A DNA stretch of 64,000 nucleotides from Malachius bipustulatus (lineage: Eukaryota; Arthropoda; Insecta; Coleoptera; Melyridae): positions 77,992,186 through 78,056,185 of the forward strand of contig OU342630.1 in assembly GCA_910589415.1 (NCBI GenBank). The letters run 5' to 3'. The notes under the pieces were generated by a model that ran no database searches, was not told the origin of the DNA, and saw nothing but the letters and a program-made list of their open reading frames with translations. Positions 1 through 11,351 of the stretch are shown piece after piece. A program made the translations under genes and the position numbers. Numbering within the stretch: the stretch's first letter is position 1; every line of letters begins with the position of its first letter.

Positions 1-139
1 TCCAGCTAGTTGCAGAGGAATCCCTTTGGTGTCCGTACGTTGCACAGATCAGCTGATGGTAACGTTATTTTCCGATTGCAAATATCTTCATTGCTGAGTA
101 GCTAGGCAGTTTTTAGTGAATGGCGATTTTTTCGTTTGT

Positions 140-1338
140 CGTATTTCAGAATGAGTGACCTGACCTGAAGGAGTATCGTCTTGCTGTAAAATTTTGTGCT
201 AAGCTTGAGCGACTGAAACATTTAGTATGCTCAACATGGTTTAAGGTGATGTTGGTAGGAAGCATACGGCGCCTTACAAGTGACATGGACGTTTTAAAGG
301 TAGTCGACATTCGATTGAGGACAATGAACGTCCTGGAAGTCCTTCTACATCAACTGATAACCCCCGCGTTGACAAAATCGACACATTACATCTGGCAAAT
401 CGACGTCTGATCATTAGGGTGCTTGTTGAAGAATAAGGATATCAGTATGATCTTATCACGAGATTTTAACCGAAAAATTGAAGATACAACGTGATGCTGA
501 GAAAGTTGACCACGCAGGAGGGTAGGTGGGTAGATGGTTGGGTAGGTGGGCCCATCTCCCCCATCCACCCACCTACTTATGACGGACGACCCACAAGTCA
601 GTCGCGTTCTTTGGTCTGTCAGGAACTGCTTGATCGTTCAGAAGAAGAAAATTTCTTGCCAAGGATAATAACAGGTGATGGAATCATGGGTTTACGATAC
701 TGATATTGAAATAAAGATACAATCGTCCCAGTGGGTGTGTGAAACGTTCCCTAGACGTCCATCAGAAAAAACTCGCCAAGTTCAATCCAATGTCAAGGTG
801 ATAAAGACTTTTTGTTAGTTGAGGGTGTTGTTCACCACGAGTACCTCCTCCAAGGCTCCACAGTGAACAAGACTTACTTCATTGAAGTTCTCAAACGTCT
901 GAGGGACACAATCCGTAGCAAGGGATCAGAAATGTAGAGTGGCCACTGGTTTTTCCACCACGAGAACGATATAACCCGTTCAGCTCTCCATATTCCTGAG
1001 TTTTTGGCCATACACTCATCACTGTTCTTCACTACCCCCTTACTCTGTTGACATTGCTCCTTGTGAGTTTTTCTTATTCCCACACCCAAAAGACCGTTGA
1101 AGTGAGGAAGATTTGAGACAATTCGGGAGATTAAGGCAAATGCGACGAAGGAGCTGAAGGGAAATAGAAAAGAAAAGTACCAGGAGTAGTGCTTGAGCAA
1201 ATAAAATAACCGTTGGGATAAGTGTGAGCGTTGATGAGGAGAGAGCTTTGAAGAGGACCCAGACATGTGACTTATTCTAAAATAACTACATTTTGTTCTT
1301 ATGACATCAGTTCGCGTATTATCTGAACAGACCTCGTA
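140..1338 (+). mobile_element. mariner (Tc1/mariner, irritans-like) transposase relic
   Basis: Frameshifted and stop-interrupted copy of a mariner element. Translated pieces match the family in order. The N-terminal part is near 150-220 (LAVKFCAKLE). The helix-turn-helix linker is at 320-440 (NERPGSPSTSTDNPRVDKID, then LANRRLIIRVLVEE and a stop). QELLDRSEEENFLPRIITGD lies at 620-680, ESWVYDTDIEIKIQSSQW at 680-735, and VVHHEYLLQGSTVNKTYF at 825-885. The catalytic tail HHENDITRSALHIPEFLA...DIAPCEFFLFP is at 955-1085. The 3' end ATCTGAACAGACCTCGTA at 1321-1338 resembles a mariner terminal repeat, followed by TA. The 5' terminal repeat was not identified and may lie at or before the window edge. 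No intact transposase can be made from it. Subfamily assignment is from memory and tentative. Confidence 0.85.
521..577. repeat. GC-rich imperfect inverted repeat inside the mariner relic
   Basis: A GGTAGGTGGGTAGATGG arm is followed by its imperfect complement CCATCCACCCACCTAC, giving a possible hairpin of about 55 bases. It is much richer in GC than its surroundings and sits inside the transposase between the helix-turn-helix part and the QELLDR block. It looks like an insertion or local expansion. Confidence 0.6.
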
Positions 1339-1898
1339 TACAAAAATTCAGATATTTCACTGACTTTGTTCATGTAATATCTGCTGATATATGTATAGCT
1401 AAAACCGACTATTTTAAGGGTTGAACTGCAATATGGTTTGGGAAATTTGATCCCTTATCCCTTTTGTGGTTATTTGCTGCTACATTAGGAATACATGAAA
1501 ATATCGATACATATATGAAATCAAGTTTTTATGAAGATTTCAGATGGGGTAGGAATTTAATCACGCAGTCAACATCTAATAAAGTAGCTTTTATACACAA
1601 CATTACACGTATTATTAACTCCATAACCAATCTCCATTGATTCTCGTTAAATTATTTATTGAATCAGTGACTTCAGTGGCTTCATTCATATTAAGACTGG
1701 CTATTTGAAATCTTTATTTTGCATTATGGGGCATTTTTGCTGTTGCCAGTAATAAAGCAGTAGGCACTAGGCAATCGCATAACCCCAGAGCTTTTGCCCA
1801 CTTTGCATATACTTTGCTCGATGAATCTTTGCGTATATCCGAATGAACTACGACAATTGAAAACATGCAGGTCACTCATTTCATGCTAACTCGCATGC

Positions 1899-2658
1899 AG
1901 ACCGTTCGAAAAAGTAGGTGTGGATTATAGAAGCCTATTCCTAATTATGTCCTCCAGACTTCGAAAAACTGCTGAAATTAAATGCAACATTGCAATGTTC
2001 GTGTGCATGGTCACGAAGGCAGTACATATAGAATTCGTTTCTTCCCATTCGACAGAAGCTTTCCTGCTCACTCTAAAAGGTTTCATCGCTAGACGGGGCA
2101 ATCCAAGGGTAATTTATAGCGACAACGCCACAAACTTTCTTGGAGCACGTAACCAACTGAAGGAATTACGTGACTTTTTCCGAAATCCAGACCATGTAAA
2201 TAGAATAATTTCTTTTGCTACTGGAACATACATTGAGTGGAGCTTCATTCCTACACGTATAGTCCTCAGTGGGGCGGACTGTGGGAGGCTGCAATAAAAA
2301 GCACAAAGCATCACCTTCCAATCACGCCCAATTTGTCCATTATCAAATTGTTGTCCCAGCTGCCAAAAAATCGCCTCACGTTTTGGCAATTCTGTTCCAA
2401 ACTTCAGCAAAATTTCTGGAGAAGATGGTCAAAGGAATATTTGACTTCAAAAGAGACCGAAGTGGTTCACTTAATCAACTAATTTTGCGAGTAAATGATC
2501 TTATTCTTCTGAAGGAGGACAATGTGCCTCTCCTGCAATGGCCACGGGCCAGGATCTTGGAGGTCTTTCCGGGCTCTGGTTATAAGGTCAGAGTAGTGAT
2601 ATTAAAAACGTCAGATTCTGTAGTAACCAGACCAGTTACAAAATTATGTCTTCAATAG
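1899..2658 (+). pseudogene. BEL/Pao retrotransposon integrase and C-terminal domain relic
   Basis: Three overlapping frames together give the 3' end of a BEL/Pao pol. The first (from 1899) reads RPFEKVGVDYRSLFL, then FVCMVTKAVHIEFVSSHSTE, RGNPRVIYSDNATNF and IEWSFIP, which is the integrase core with its second catalytic Asp in YSDN. A shift near 2255 leads into YSPQWGGLWEAAIKSTKHHL, carrying the GGLWE motif with the catalytic Glu. A second shift near 2460 leads into the C-terminal domain typical of BEL/Pao (NDLILLKEDNVPLLQWPRAR, then VVTRPVTKLCLQ) and the stop at 2656-2658. Upstream pol and gag are absent. Two frameshifts make it non-functional. Confidence 0.88.
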
Positions 2659-3020
2659 GGAGGGAGGGGGTATGTTGAGAATTCACTCAACAGTGTCAAC
2701 AGCTTAAATAAACACAGCCCATGCCACCTCCGGTGTATTCTACGCCAGTGGTAAAAGTTCTCATCATCCCCCACTGAGGACGTATTAATCAGTATCAGTC
2801 AGTTCTCTTCCATCCTAGATGGATGGCAGTTAGTTCAGAGTTCAGAAAAAAAAAACTCGTCTAGTTTCCGTCTAGTGTTGCGCCTATTTGAATCAACGCT
2901 ACCTGCATATTATTACGCGACCAGCAATACAGAAATGTACAAATGTTTACATACTTTTATAACCTGTTCTGTTAAAAACCCACCTTAGTTACACTTAAAT
3001 AAAACAACGTCGGACTAGGC
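2658..3020 (+). mobile_element. BEL/Pao polypurine tract and 3' LTR (right end approximate)
   Basis: Directly after the pol stop lies a purine run (AGGGAGGGAGGGGGTA, 2658-2672), then TGTTGAGAATTC at 2673. This is the expected order of polypurine tract and 3' LTR. The LTR right end is not certain. An AAATAAAAC stretch near 2997-3005 could be the poly(A) signal region, so the end is set near 3020. No matching 5' LTR was found in the window, so the element is 5'-truncated. Confidence 0.6.
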
Positions 3021-4260
3021 ACGCCACTGTCTTATCAAAGAGGATATTCTAAGTTGATTGTGTTCATACAATCGACAGCTATGACGGCACGCAAAGATAC
3101 ATCCAACAAAGTATAGCTCCTGTTAGTGGAAGGAAGAAGTGTAAGTTTATTTACTTACATGGAACATGCAACCTAATAAAGTTTGATGTAAAGAGAAAGT
3201 TTGAAAATCCTGAGAGATCTCACCAATTTGATTTCCTAGAATTTATGAGGTGAAAGTAAAAAGTATAAGACGAAAGCCAATTCAATAATAGCAGTAAAAC
3301 GAAATTATTACAGCCAGGGCTGATAATATTGTTTAACTATTATTGCTCTACTTTATAGCGCCATAAAAATAGCCTTCATTGCCAATGTTCTAACGCATCA
3401 AAAAATTAACATCCCTATAAAATTACCCAGAAAAATTTCAATAAGAAGGTTCCAAGGCGCAGAAATCTATAATATCTCCAAGCGACGATAGTGCTAGGGC
3501 TTTAGAAGTTTGTAACATAAAATCGATTGAATTTATTTACTCGGAATGAAAATCTTTTTACTTACTAACGGTCTTTTATTCAGTTTCAGGATACTCCGAA
3601 TTTTAGTCGACTGACTATCCTGACCGGACCAGTCATCAGTTGCTGTGGAATGAATAAATCTAAGTATTTGGTATAAACGTCGTTACATATAAGTGTTTAA
3701 CTGAGCTTTACGTGTATATTTTCCGTCTGAAATATTTATAGCTTTTGTATAAATACCTACATACTGCACAAATAATGCTTAGGTAAATACAAAATAAAAT
3801 TCAATGTTTTGATATAAGGGTAGTACTTAAGGATATGTGTGATTGAAACAAATAATGTATTTCTGGGGAGATTTCTCAAGTACAATGAACCTTATTGTGT
3901 AAAATTCGGCTTCAGGTTATGCAAAACTGACAACAGCATTAATACTCAAACCCTTGATGATGATCGTAGTTGTTGTTTTCAGAGGATGGTTACCGGTAGA
4001 ATGGAGTAATTTGGGAAACTGGGGTTGTTTATTTGGGACATTCAATTGTTTCAATTATTCTTAATTATTGCAGTGTTTTTTTTATAATCTTCTTAAGTAC
4101 ATTTTTAAAGAAGATGCAGTTGATTTGGCGGGACAAAATAATTTTACATTTTTCAAGTATTTTTTAAATTTCCCTTCGTCCACCGAGGAAACCTACACAA
4201 GGTAACCAGTTGCTCGAACAGATGTCTGCTAATCCTTGCAAAACTTTTAAAGTACCGTTT
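3021..4260. other. AT-rich DNA without recognised features
   Basis: No coding frame, splice-bounded exon or repeat family was recognised here. Confidence 0.5.
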
Positions 4261-4269
4261 ACCAGAAGA

Positions 4270-4985
4270 AGAAGATTGAAAGGTTAGAATATACTATTCG
4301 CGGAGGAAGTTTAATTCTTGATAAAAGACTACTTTGGAACTCCATCTGGCAAAGATCATCCAGAGAGCAAAGTTCTTCATAAGGAGTAGTAAAAAGATCT
4401 GTAGAAGAACTTTTGGGACATTGTTTCCAAGCAAATACACTGGCTGTATGTGATGGTCATTAGGCCAATGATTGTCTGTGGCTTTGTAGCTTGGTGGTCC
4501 AAATGCTCACAAGCCTTGGTCAAAATTAAGCTTTCTTGGAAATGCTTTTACACCTACCTCCTTCCACATACCTATATTTGGAAAAAGAGACATTCTTCTG
4601 GTCTGGGTATGCCCTCATACTACACAAAACCAACTATGCTATAGGATTATAGGACTATAGGATTATAGGACTATAGGATTGTAGGACACTGTAAAATGAA
4701 GCACCATTTACACAGGATGGTTCTAGCCAATAATACAGAATGTCATCTGTATTTAGAGGACGAAGAAACAGCAGAACATGTTCTATGTAACTGCGCCGCT
4801 CTGGGAAGAACCAGACACTCAACATTCGGAAGATTTATCTCTCTTCAAGAGACATTCTCACCCTCTAAGGCCATCGGCTTCTTATAAAGCGGAGGCCTAC
4901 TGGATCGGATGTAAAACGCTTAGGTATGAGGCACAATGCAGTGGAGGAGTTGAAATCGACCTACTCACTAAATAACTAAAGTAAA
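4270..4985 (+). pseudogene. LINE (Jockey/R1-like) reverse transcriptase 3' end relic
   Basis: Decayed C-terminal part of a non-LTR retrotransposon ORF2. A shifted ILDKRLLWN at 4315-4343 matches the GV-LDxxLxW block after the RT. Then comes HWLYVMVIRPMIVCGFVAWW (4436-4495), the thumb-region block usually read as HWLYTAIVRPxxxYGAVVWW. After a short repeat, GHCKMKHHLHRM and EDEETAEHVLCNCAALGRTR (4683-4815) match the tail of these ORFs. The frame is broken in at least three places. Clade is a guess from motif style. Confidence 0.75.
4639..4687. repeat. ATAGGATTATAGGACT minisatellite
   Basis: Five to six imperfect copies of a 7-8 base unit (ATAGGATT / ATAGGACT) in a row, splitting the LINE relic between its thumb and tail blocks. 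It is a likely local slippage expansion. Confidence 0.8.
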
Positions 4986-4989
4986 CTAA

Positions 4990-5930
4990 CCAGTTGTTCA
5001 CACGTGATGGGGGATGTTCAAAGAATTGCGATAAAGTTAAACCAAAAGAAAAAGATATTAGGATTAGCTCATTAAATGAGCTCCACAAAATCACCAGCAC
5101 AAAGCCAAGCAGGTCTGGAGAGATGGACAGCGATTTCATTGGACCTCTTCAGCGTGACACACCAAACCAGGGGATGTGAGCTGCTGAATGCCAAGTAGTT
5201 CGTCGCCAATGTTGGTGGCAAGAACTACCAGCCAGTGACGGCAGTCATTGCTTTCGTGAGACATGACTTCTCGTGCAGTTTCCTGCCATGAGAATAATAG
5301 AAAGAGACTTTCTGTTACTGATATCTACCGATCGCCTCTGATTTGACTAAGTATCTGGTGTCTAGAATCGCAGCTCAATAAAAAATATCGTCCATCACTA
5401 CGTTTCATCACAATCACGCCTGCGTGTCCTCCGTTGCGACTACAAAAATTAAAGCGACAATGCCAGTCGGACACAATTAACCTGGCGATCTACATGCATA
5501 TTTGCTTAAGATCATATTTTTGGGTATACAGAGATTTTATAATTATTATTATTGTTTTATGAAATGCCAGATTAATAAATAAAAAAATATTTTAACCTAT
5601 TACAAGAAAAACTTGCGATTTTGAACCACCGTTTTCTTTATCCTTATCAAAATCCGGATAGGCCAAAATTGTTTATGGTTTCTTATTATCATTTTCTGTA
5701 GGTGCCTACATGTATCCAGCGAAAACATACGTCCCTGGTCAACTGGTAAATTGCGATCATGACCAGTTACCTTGTATTGGTTTCCTTGGTGGACGAAGGT
5801 CTGCCATACAACATGCCATACAAAGAGATGTGCTATTGTGATACATGATACATTTAAGATAGATATTGCAGACAGGGATTCACCATTCTTTAGATGATCA
5901 TGACATATCTGTTCAACAGTCACTTAGCAC
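4990..5930. other. No recognised feature
   Basis: Contains small frames (for example 4994-5179 and 5600-5923) with no recognised motif or splice context. I see nothing supportable as a gene. Confidence 0.4.
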
Positions 5931-5934
5931 AATT

Positions 5935-7875
5935 CTGCCCTCCTAAAACAAGAGGTCCTATCTGCAAAATTGTAGTTTTGAGATAATTTCATTTTTAACT
6001 CTTTTTGGTAGAAAACTTTTACTAAGAAATCTACAGACTTCATTTTTTGTACAGATATAGATATAAGAAGTCAAATGTAGATATTTTAAAATTAACGGGG
6101 AAAACTTTTTTTTCAGACAAGTTTTTGGACAAAAATACAAGATAGGACAATTTAGTTATGTAGTGGCAACCAAATTTATGGGATAAAACTAGACAAAAAC
6201 ATGAAGATACATACATATACATAATTATTGATAATTGACATAAAGAGGTACCTATACTTATTATTAATTTATAAGTAATATAATTTAACATTAATTTGAA
6301 AATTATCATTCGTTTTCATCGTCAAGTATTTCAGCACTAACAGGCAGCTCTCTCCAAAATTTCATACGATTTCCAGGAATGTGTGATTTTAATTTTGATA
6401 ATAACACCGCGATTTCGTTCTTGTGGCTTAGTTAATTTCTCTTTGACATACTTGAGCACAAAAATATCTTTCAGGTCATTAACTTGTTAAACGAGAAAAA
6501 ATTGTTTCCTCTTTTAAAAAAGAGACAAACCATATCCTTCAAATAGACGCGGTTTTCGAGCTTTTTCAATTTATACTTTGAAGTGCAGTCAGTGAAATTA
6601 AAAAACTTATAAAAGATTTGCATTTGTATTAGGTACTGTCACCTTTCCCAAATTTGCTTTTTGAACAACTTTGCAAAAGTCAACAAAAAGTCATAAACTT
6701 GTTTGTGTCTTTTTAGAGAAAGTTCCACTTGATGGTGAAAAGAATACAATATAAGAAAGCTGCCATAAAGGTATGACCGGACTCAAAGAACTTAATATAC
6801 TTAATTCTTCAATAATGACATCTGGATAATTGACAAGATATATAAAAAAAAAAACTAAATAGGGACCAGTTTTTGTTTTGACTAGAGAAATTGTCTAGCC
6901 AAATTGTTATACGCTTCATATCTCTATTGGCATTAAAAAAGGCACAAAATGTAGATTTGCGAAAAAGAAGAAAAAAGTTGCGCTATTTTTAGATGAGTAT
7001 TTTGTGAAAAAAATTGAAATATCCCCAATAATTCCGGAAATATCATGAAAAAAACTGGAAAATCGAGAAAGAAATATTATTTTTGCCATATCTTTCTTAT
7101 AATTTATTATTGGAAATTATTGAATAATTTTCCGTATTCTTACATAAGTCGCCAAGAGCTACTTACTCACCTGACGTTCCAAAAATGTTCAAAGCCGACT
7201 AGATCTCAGAGTTTTCATAGTCTCATAGTCAACTTTCGTTTTTCTTATGGCCACCATATTATTTTTTATGTCGTTCGATAAGAAAAAAATAATGGAAACT
7301 AAAAATTAATAAACTTCAGAAAAAAAATTCCAAAATTTGTATTCTTTTTTCACAGAAAAACAGAAAATTTTTCGCTGAAATGGGTCAATATGAAGTCATA
7401 CACTGCTTGCCCTATAGTGTTTTTTTCAATTTCTCCATTACATTCGGTATAAAAAGTTGTCTTTTTTTAAAAAAAGAAGATAAAATTATTTTGATATTTA
7501 TGTTTTAAAGTTTATTAGTTTCAAAGTTTTTGGTTTCCATTATTTTTTGATACGGAATGACATAAAAAATTCTATGATTAATTGTCCTATGTGAATTGAT
7601 CCAGTACAGAGTGCTACGTGAATTTGTCCTTTCTGGATTTTAAGAAGCAGATAGGACATTTTTATTTAGGTAATGTCGGAAAGGACAATTTATGTTAGTA
7701 ACCTTACGTGGTTTGTCACTTGGGACAAAACTTTTATACGCATAATATACCATTTAAAATGGACTTAGGACATTCAAAGTTTGCAAGTTTGTAGAGCAAA
7801 TATGAAGCAATCCTATGAAGTAATAAGCCGAATTTCGAAATTTTGCAGATAGGACCTTTTGTTTTAGGAGGGCAG
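5935..7875. mobile_element. 1.94-kb non-autonomous TIR element, AATT target duplication
   Basis: Terminal inverted repeats of about 37 bp with one mismatch. The left end starts CTGCCCTCCTAAAACAAG at 5935; the right end is its complement, ending at 7875. Both ends are flanked by AATT (5931-5934 and 7876-7879), although AATT could also be an outward extension of the palindrome. Short motifs AGGACAATTTA and TAGGACAT recur near both ends, as expected of subterminal transposase-binding repeats. No transposase frame is present, and the interior holds another repeat (7000-7560). Superfamily unknown. Confidence 0.75.
7000..7560. repeat. Relic of foldback family A inside the TIR element
   Basis: Shares long stretches with the palindrome at 33065-34076: GGAAATATCATGAAAAAAACTGG, then CTTACATAAGTCG..GAGCTA, then GTCAACTTTCGTTTTTCTTATGGCC and TTTTTTATGTCGTTCGATA. 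It is a diverged copy without clear ends. Confidence 0.6.
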
Positions 7876-7879
7876 AATT

Positions 7880-8860
7880 ATTATTAATGCAAAAGAATGT
7901 TTTACATGCCCTGAATAATAGTTTTTGACCATAACTACTAATCGTTGTCCCTTTTTTCGTTACAACATTGCAATTTTCAACCAAAATCAAAAGGTTAGAA
8001 ATTTATTATATAAATAAACTTCCAAAAGCCGTATCTCGTTTATTTTTTACTTAAAACAGTTATTTGAAAAAAATGTTTTCCTTGATGAATTCCTCACAAA
8101 GTCAAAAAAAGTATCACTTTAAAAAACACCTTGTAGTATTGTTGTTGTAATTTGTAGCGAAAATACAAACTTATTGACATTTCATATTATTATTTGTTGG
8201 CTCGCCAGCAATTCAGTGAATGAGCTCATCCTGTTTCATATACGAATAAAATTTCATACTTTGTTACATTCTGACATTTACTGTTTGAAAGAGCGCTCTT
8301 GTAAGCTTATGTAAGTACCGAAACCTATGAAAAATTCAATTTTTGGTGAATATTTTATGGAAATGTTCTAATGCATCATGGAAAGCAAGTCACGTAGATT
8401 TACACTTTACGAATACAGAAGTACAAAAAGTGATATACTTAATATGATTGAATTTTTATATTTATTTACCACAGCAAGTGGGTGTACTCGTACGATATAA
8501 TAACAATATGTCAGTTTTTGATTATTTTCTTTCGAAATTTAATTCCATAAAGATAAAGTTTTGAAAAAATATAAATCGTATAGGTATTTGGAATTAATTG
8601 ATTAACAGTTCGCATTATTTGATGTGAGTTGGCTTTCATGACTAGCTTTAACTGGAATAATAATTGTTTTCGGGCTGTTTGCCGTGGTCCATGGAGATTT
8701 TCTCCGAAGCCGAGGATCTCTTCGCCTTTTCTTGGTATTTTTATTTCTCGCTCAGTGATCAACTCAACGGACTATCAACTGACCGCCAGGAAACACCCGT
8801 GCTGGTCAAAGGGGGACCCTTTTGCAATCACAGTAATCACACCCTTCACCCTGCTAATTG
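7880..8860. other. No recognised feature
   Basis: AT-rich. The short frames at 8511-8762 and 8629-8877 overlap each other on opposite strands and show no family motif. Confidence 0.4.
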
Positions 8861-8862
8861 AA

Positions 8863-9419
8863 TATACAGGGTGTTAGTTAAGTACGGGGCCAAACTCCAA
8901 GGGGTGCTTCCTTGAGTGATTTTAAGAAGAAAAGTTCATATAAACATGGGTCCGAAAATGCATAGTTTTTACGATACAGGGTGTCAAACTTTTATTTTTT
9001 TTTCTCGAAAACAAAGCAAGATATGAAAAAAAAACTCAAGAGATAAAATAGTTGTATTTCTAGTTGCTTAATTCGAAAAAAATACAAAATTAAAAAAAAG
9101 TCAGTGGCGCCCAATTTTTTAATCAAAAATATTAGTTAGACTGTCTTCCGGGACACCACTGGAATTAATAATTTTAATCTAATTGGGGCTAAATTACCCT
9201 CTTGTTATTACAAACAGAACTTCCAAATTTCAACAAAATTGATTGAAAGAGTTAAGAGATATTCACGAACATTCGAATTTTTTTTTTTTTTAAGTTTGAC
9301 ACCCTGTATCTTGAAAAATATGCATTTTCGGACCCATGTTTATTTGAACTTTTCTTCTTAAAATCACTCAAGGAAGCACCCCTTGGAGTTTGGCCCCGTA
9401 CTTAACTAACACCCTGTAT
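8863..9419. mobile_element. Foldback (palindromic) element, family C
   Basis: A left arm beginning TATACAGGGTGTTAGTTAAG is repeated in reverse complement at the right end (CTTAACTAACACCCTGTAT). The arms are about 130 bp and nearly identical, running through AAACATGGGTCCGAAAATGC to a second internal ACAGGGTGTCAAAC boundary. The middle is AT-rich. No coding capacity. A partial second copy lies at 49570-49692. Confidence 0.85.
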
Positions 9420-9429
9420 GTATAGTTAC

Positions 9430-10380
9430 CAGTATTGAACCCGGTATACAGCAAGTATCTCAACCAAGATCCAAAAAAGCATCACAACCAGTATGAAAGA
9501 GCGGAATTCAGGAGTCTCAAGGCAAACAAAAACATCATTATCCTGCTATCTGCAATCAATATAGGTTAACGCCATACCGCTATATTGAATTCCAGAAACT
9601 ACTAGAAGAAAATTGAAAACATCAAGTCGCATCCTCCGAAAGATCAACCAGCTGGTCAAAACTCTCACCAACCCCGATCAAAGTCAAACGGCAGATTTTA
9701 AAAACCGAAGCCAGGACAACCAGACTTTATGTACTGCCAAAGATGCACAAACCTACCGGGCCTCTTCAGCTCATTTTCAGTGCAATTGACATATTCTCTA
9801 GCCAAAAATATCACCAGCCTGCTGCAATCACTTGTCGGATCTACCAAATTCCACATAAGAGGCACACACCACTTCATGACAAACCTTCTTTAACCCTTCA
9901 TGCCATTGACATTCTCGTTAGTTTTGATTTCGTCTCCCTCTTCAGTGCCCGTCGACGAAACCCTTCAACATAATCCAGCGCTACTTTCCTAGTGACATCA
10001 CTAAATCAATTGTCAGTGGAATGGCGATTACTATTACCAACTGAATGGAGTTGCTATGGGTTGCTATGCCCTCTGAATCTTGTTGTGTTCACTATATGCC
10101 ATTAACAAACCGTTTAGTTTGTGAAACTACGTAGATGATATCTTTATCATTTGGAAACTTGGAGAAAAGGCCCTGGAAGAATTTCAGAACGATATCAACC
10201 GCACACACACACACACACATACTCACACACACAGACACAAACTCACAGATTGGTTTCCATGAAAGAATTCCAATCTTCATTCAAGTCAAAAACGAGTGAA
10301 AAAATCCTTGTGAATCGTGCATTTCGAATTTGTCAGACTCGACACCTCCAAGAAGAAATCGCCCACTGTGCGGGCGTTAG
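9430..10380 (+). pseudogene. Penelope-like retroelement RT relic
   Basis: Fragments in several frames match a Penelope-like reverse transcriptase in order. ERAEFRSLKANKNIIIL is near 9500, then TTRLYVLPKMHKPTGPLQ at 9720-9771 (the hallmark K-YGLPKxHKP block) and IDILVSFDFVSLFSA at 9906-9950. A shifted NYVDDIFIIWKLGEKALEEF at 10122-10182 is the YVDD catalytic box. Past a CA microsatellite, EKILVNRAFRIC (about 10302-10337) matches the region after the palm. At least three frame changes and stops kill it. The GIY-YIG endonuclease was not found. Confidence 0.85.
10201..10246. repeat. (CA)n microsatellite
   Basis: Interrupted CACA repeat (CACACACACACACACACATACTC..), inserted in the Penelope-like relic just after its YVDD block. 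Confidence 0.9.
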
Positions 10381-11350
10381 GTCAGACCCGAATGAGTAAT
10401 CATCAGACTCAGTATTGTAAAACATCATCGGGGCGATTGGCCTTGCTAGAATGGAGATAACTGGTGAATCGGGGTAAACACACATGGCGTCGTCGGACGT
10501 TCTGCCTATAAATAGCAGCGCTCTTTCAGTCGTCCACCCAGTTGTCAGTGAACACGAGGAGTGCATCGCTTGCGCCCACGTAACCGCTGATGGACCACGG
10601 CAAAACACCCCGGAATCAATTACGATATCAGTTTCTACAATGATACAGGAATAATGATGACGGCTCGTTTTATAACAAGTTTTAATTTTCTGTAACTTCG
10701 TGGACGTTCATGAGACTTAGCACCTAAAAAATAAGATTAGAATTAATTTTTAAAGAAGCGAAATAATTTGAAATGAATACAAAAATTGTTTCTTCTATTT
10801 ATTTTAAGTCTAAATGTTCCCAACATAACCTCTTAAAGATGACATTTTTAAATATGACTTAGAACACTTTATTGTAATTATTTTAAGATAGTTGTCCAAG
10901 GGAACAATAGTAATTCTTCGTGAGTAGAAGATACTACTTTCTCTACGACTATAATGATGAGAAAATTGTCAAACATCACTGCATGGCGAGTTCGTGTGAG
11001 TGTTGGGCACTCTAATATTACATGTGCAGGTGTCTCGTCTTTTTCATTGCTCGAAATGCTTTACTTTCTTCAGAAATCAGTCCGTAAAAAGTCTACATCT
11101 AATATTTAAGAGTGTAATGCGAATATTTCACAAGACTAACGAAACCTCGGATCACGAAGTACTAAATTTATTTTTAATTTGCTTCTAACGTACCTTAGAT
11201 ACTCTCTCCATAATAAATATAAAAAATAAAATGAAGGCATAGAGAATAACAACAATTAACATATTTATAAGTGAATTATAAAATTAAGCTTATTAATGTT
11301 TCGTGGTGAATGTAATAAGTATAATAATTGTTAACATTTATATAAGTGTG
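10381..11350. other. Gap with one TATA/Inr-like cluster; otherwise nothing seen
   Basis: TATAAATA at 10507-10514 is followed by two TCAGT initiator-like motifs (10526-10530, 10545-10549), 19-40 bases downstream. The local GC content is higher than around it. It directly follows the Penelope-like RT relic, so it may be that element's old terminal region rather than a host promoter. The spacing (21 and 40 bases from TATA start to the Inr A) is off the usual ~30. The rest of the stretch is AT-rich with no recognised frame. Confidence 0.3.
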
Positions 11351-11351
11351 A

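Noticed and set aside
874..1266. 130-residue frame on the - strand
   Set aside because: Antisense shadow of the mariner transposase relic.
5994..6309. Small - strand frames as genes
   Set aside because: AT-rich, low-complexity composition within a non-autonomous TIR element.
10507..10549. Host gene promoter
   Set aside because: TATA-Inr spacing is off and it follows a Penelope-like relic; no gene downstream.
10560..10610. CTGATGGACCACGGCAAAAC as a third hammerhead core
   Set aside because: CTGATGG and AAAAC deviate at fixed core positions and no stem forms between them.
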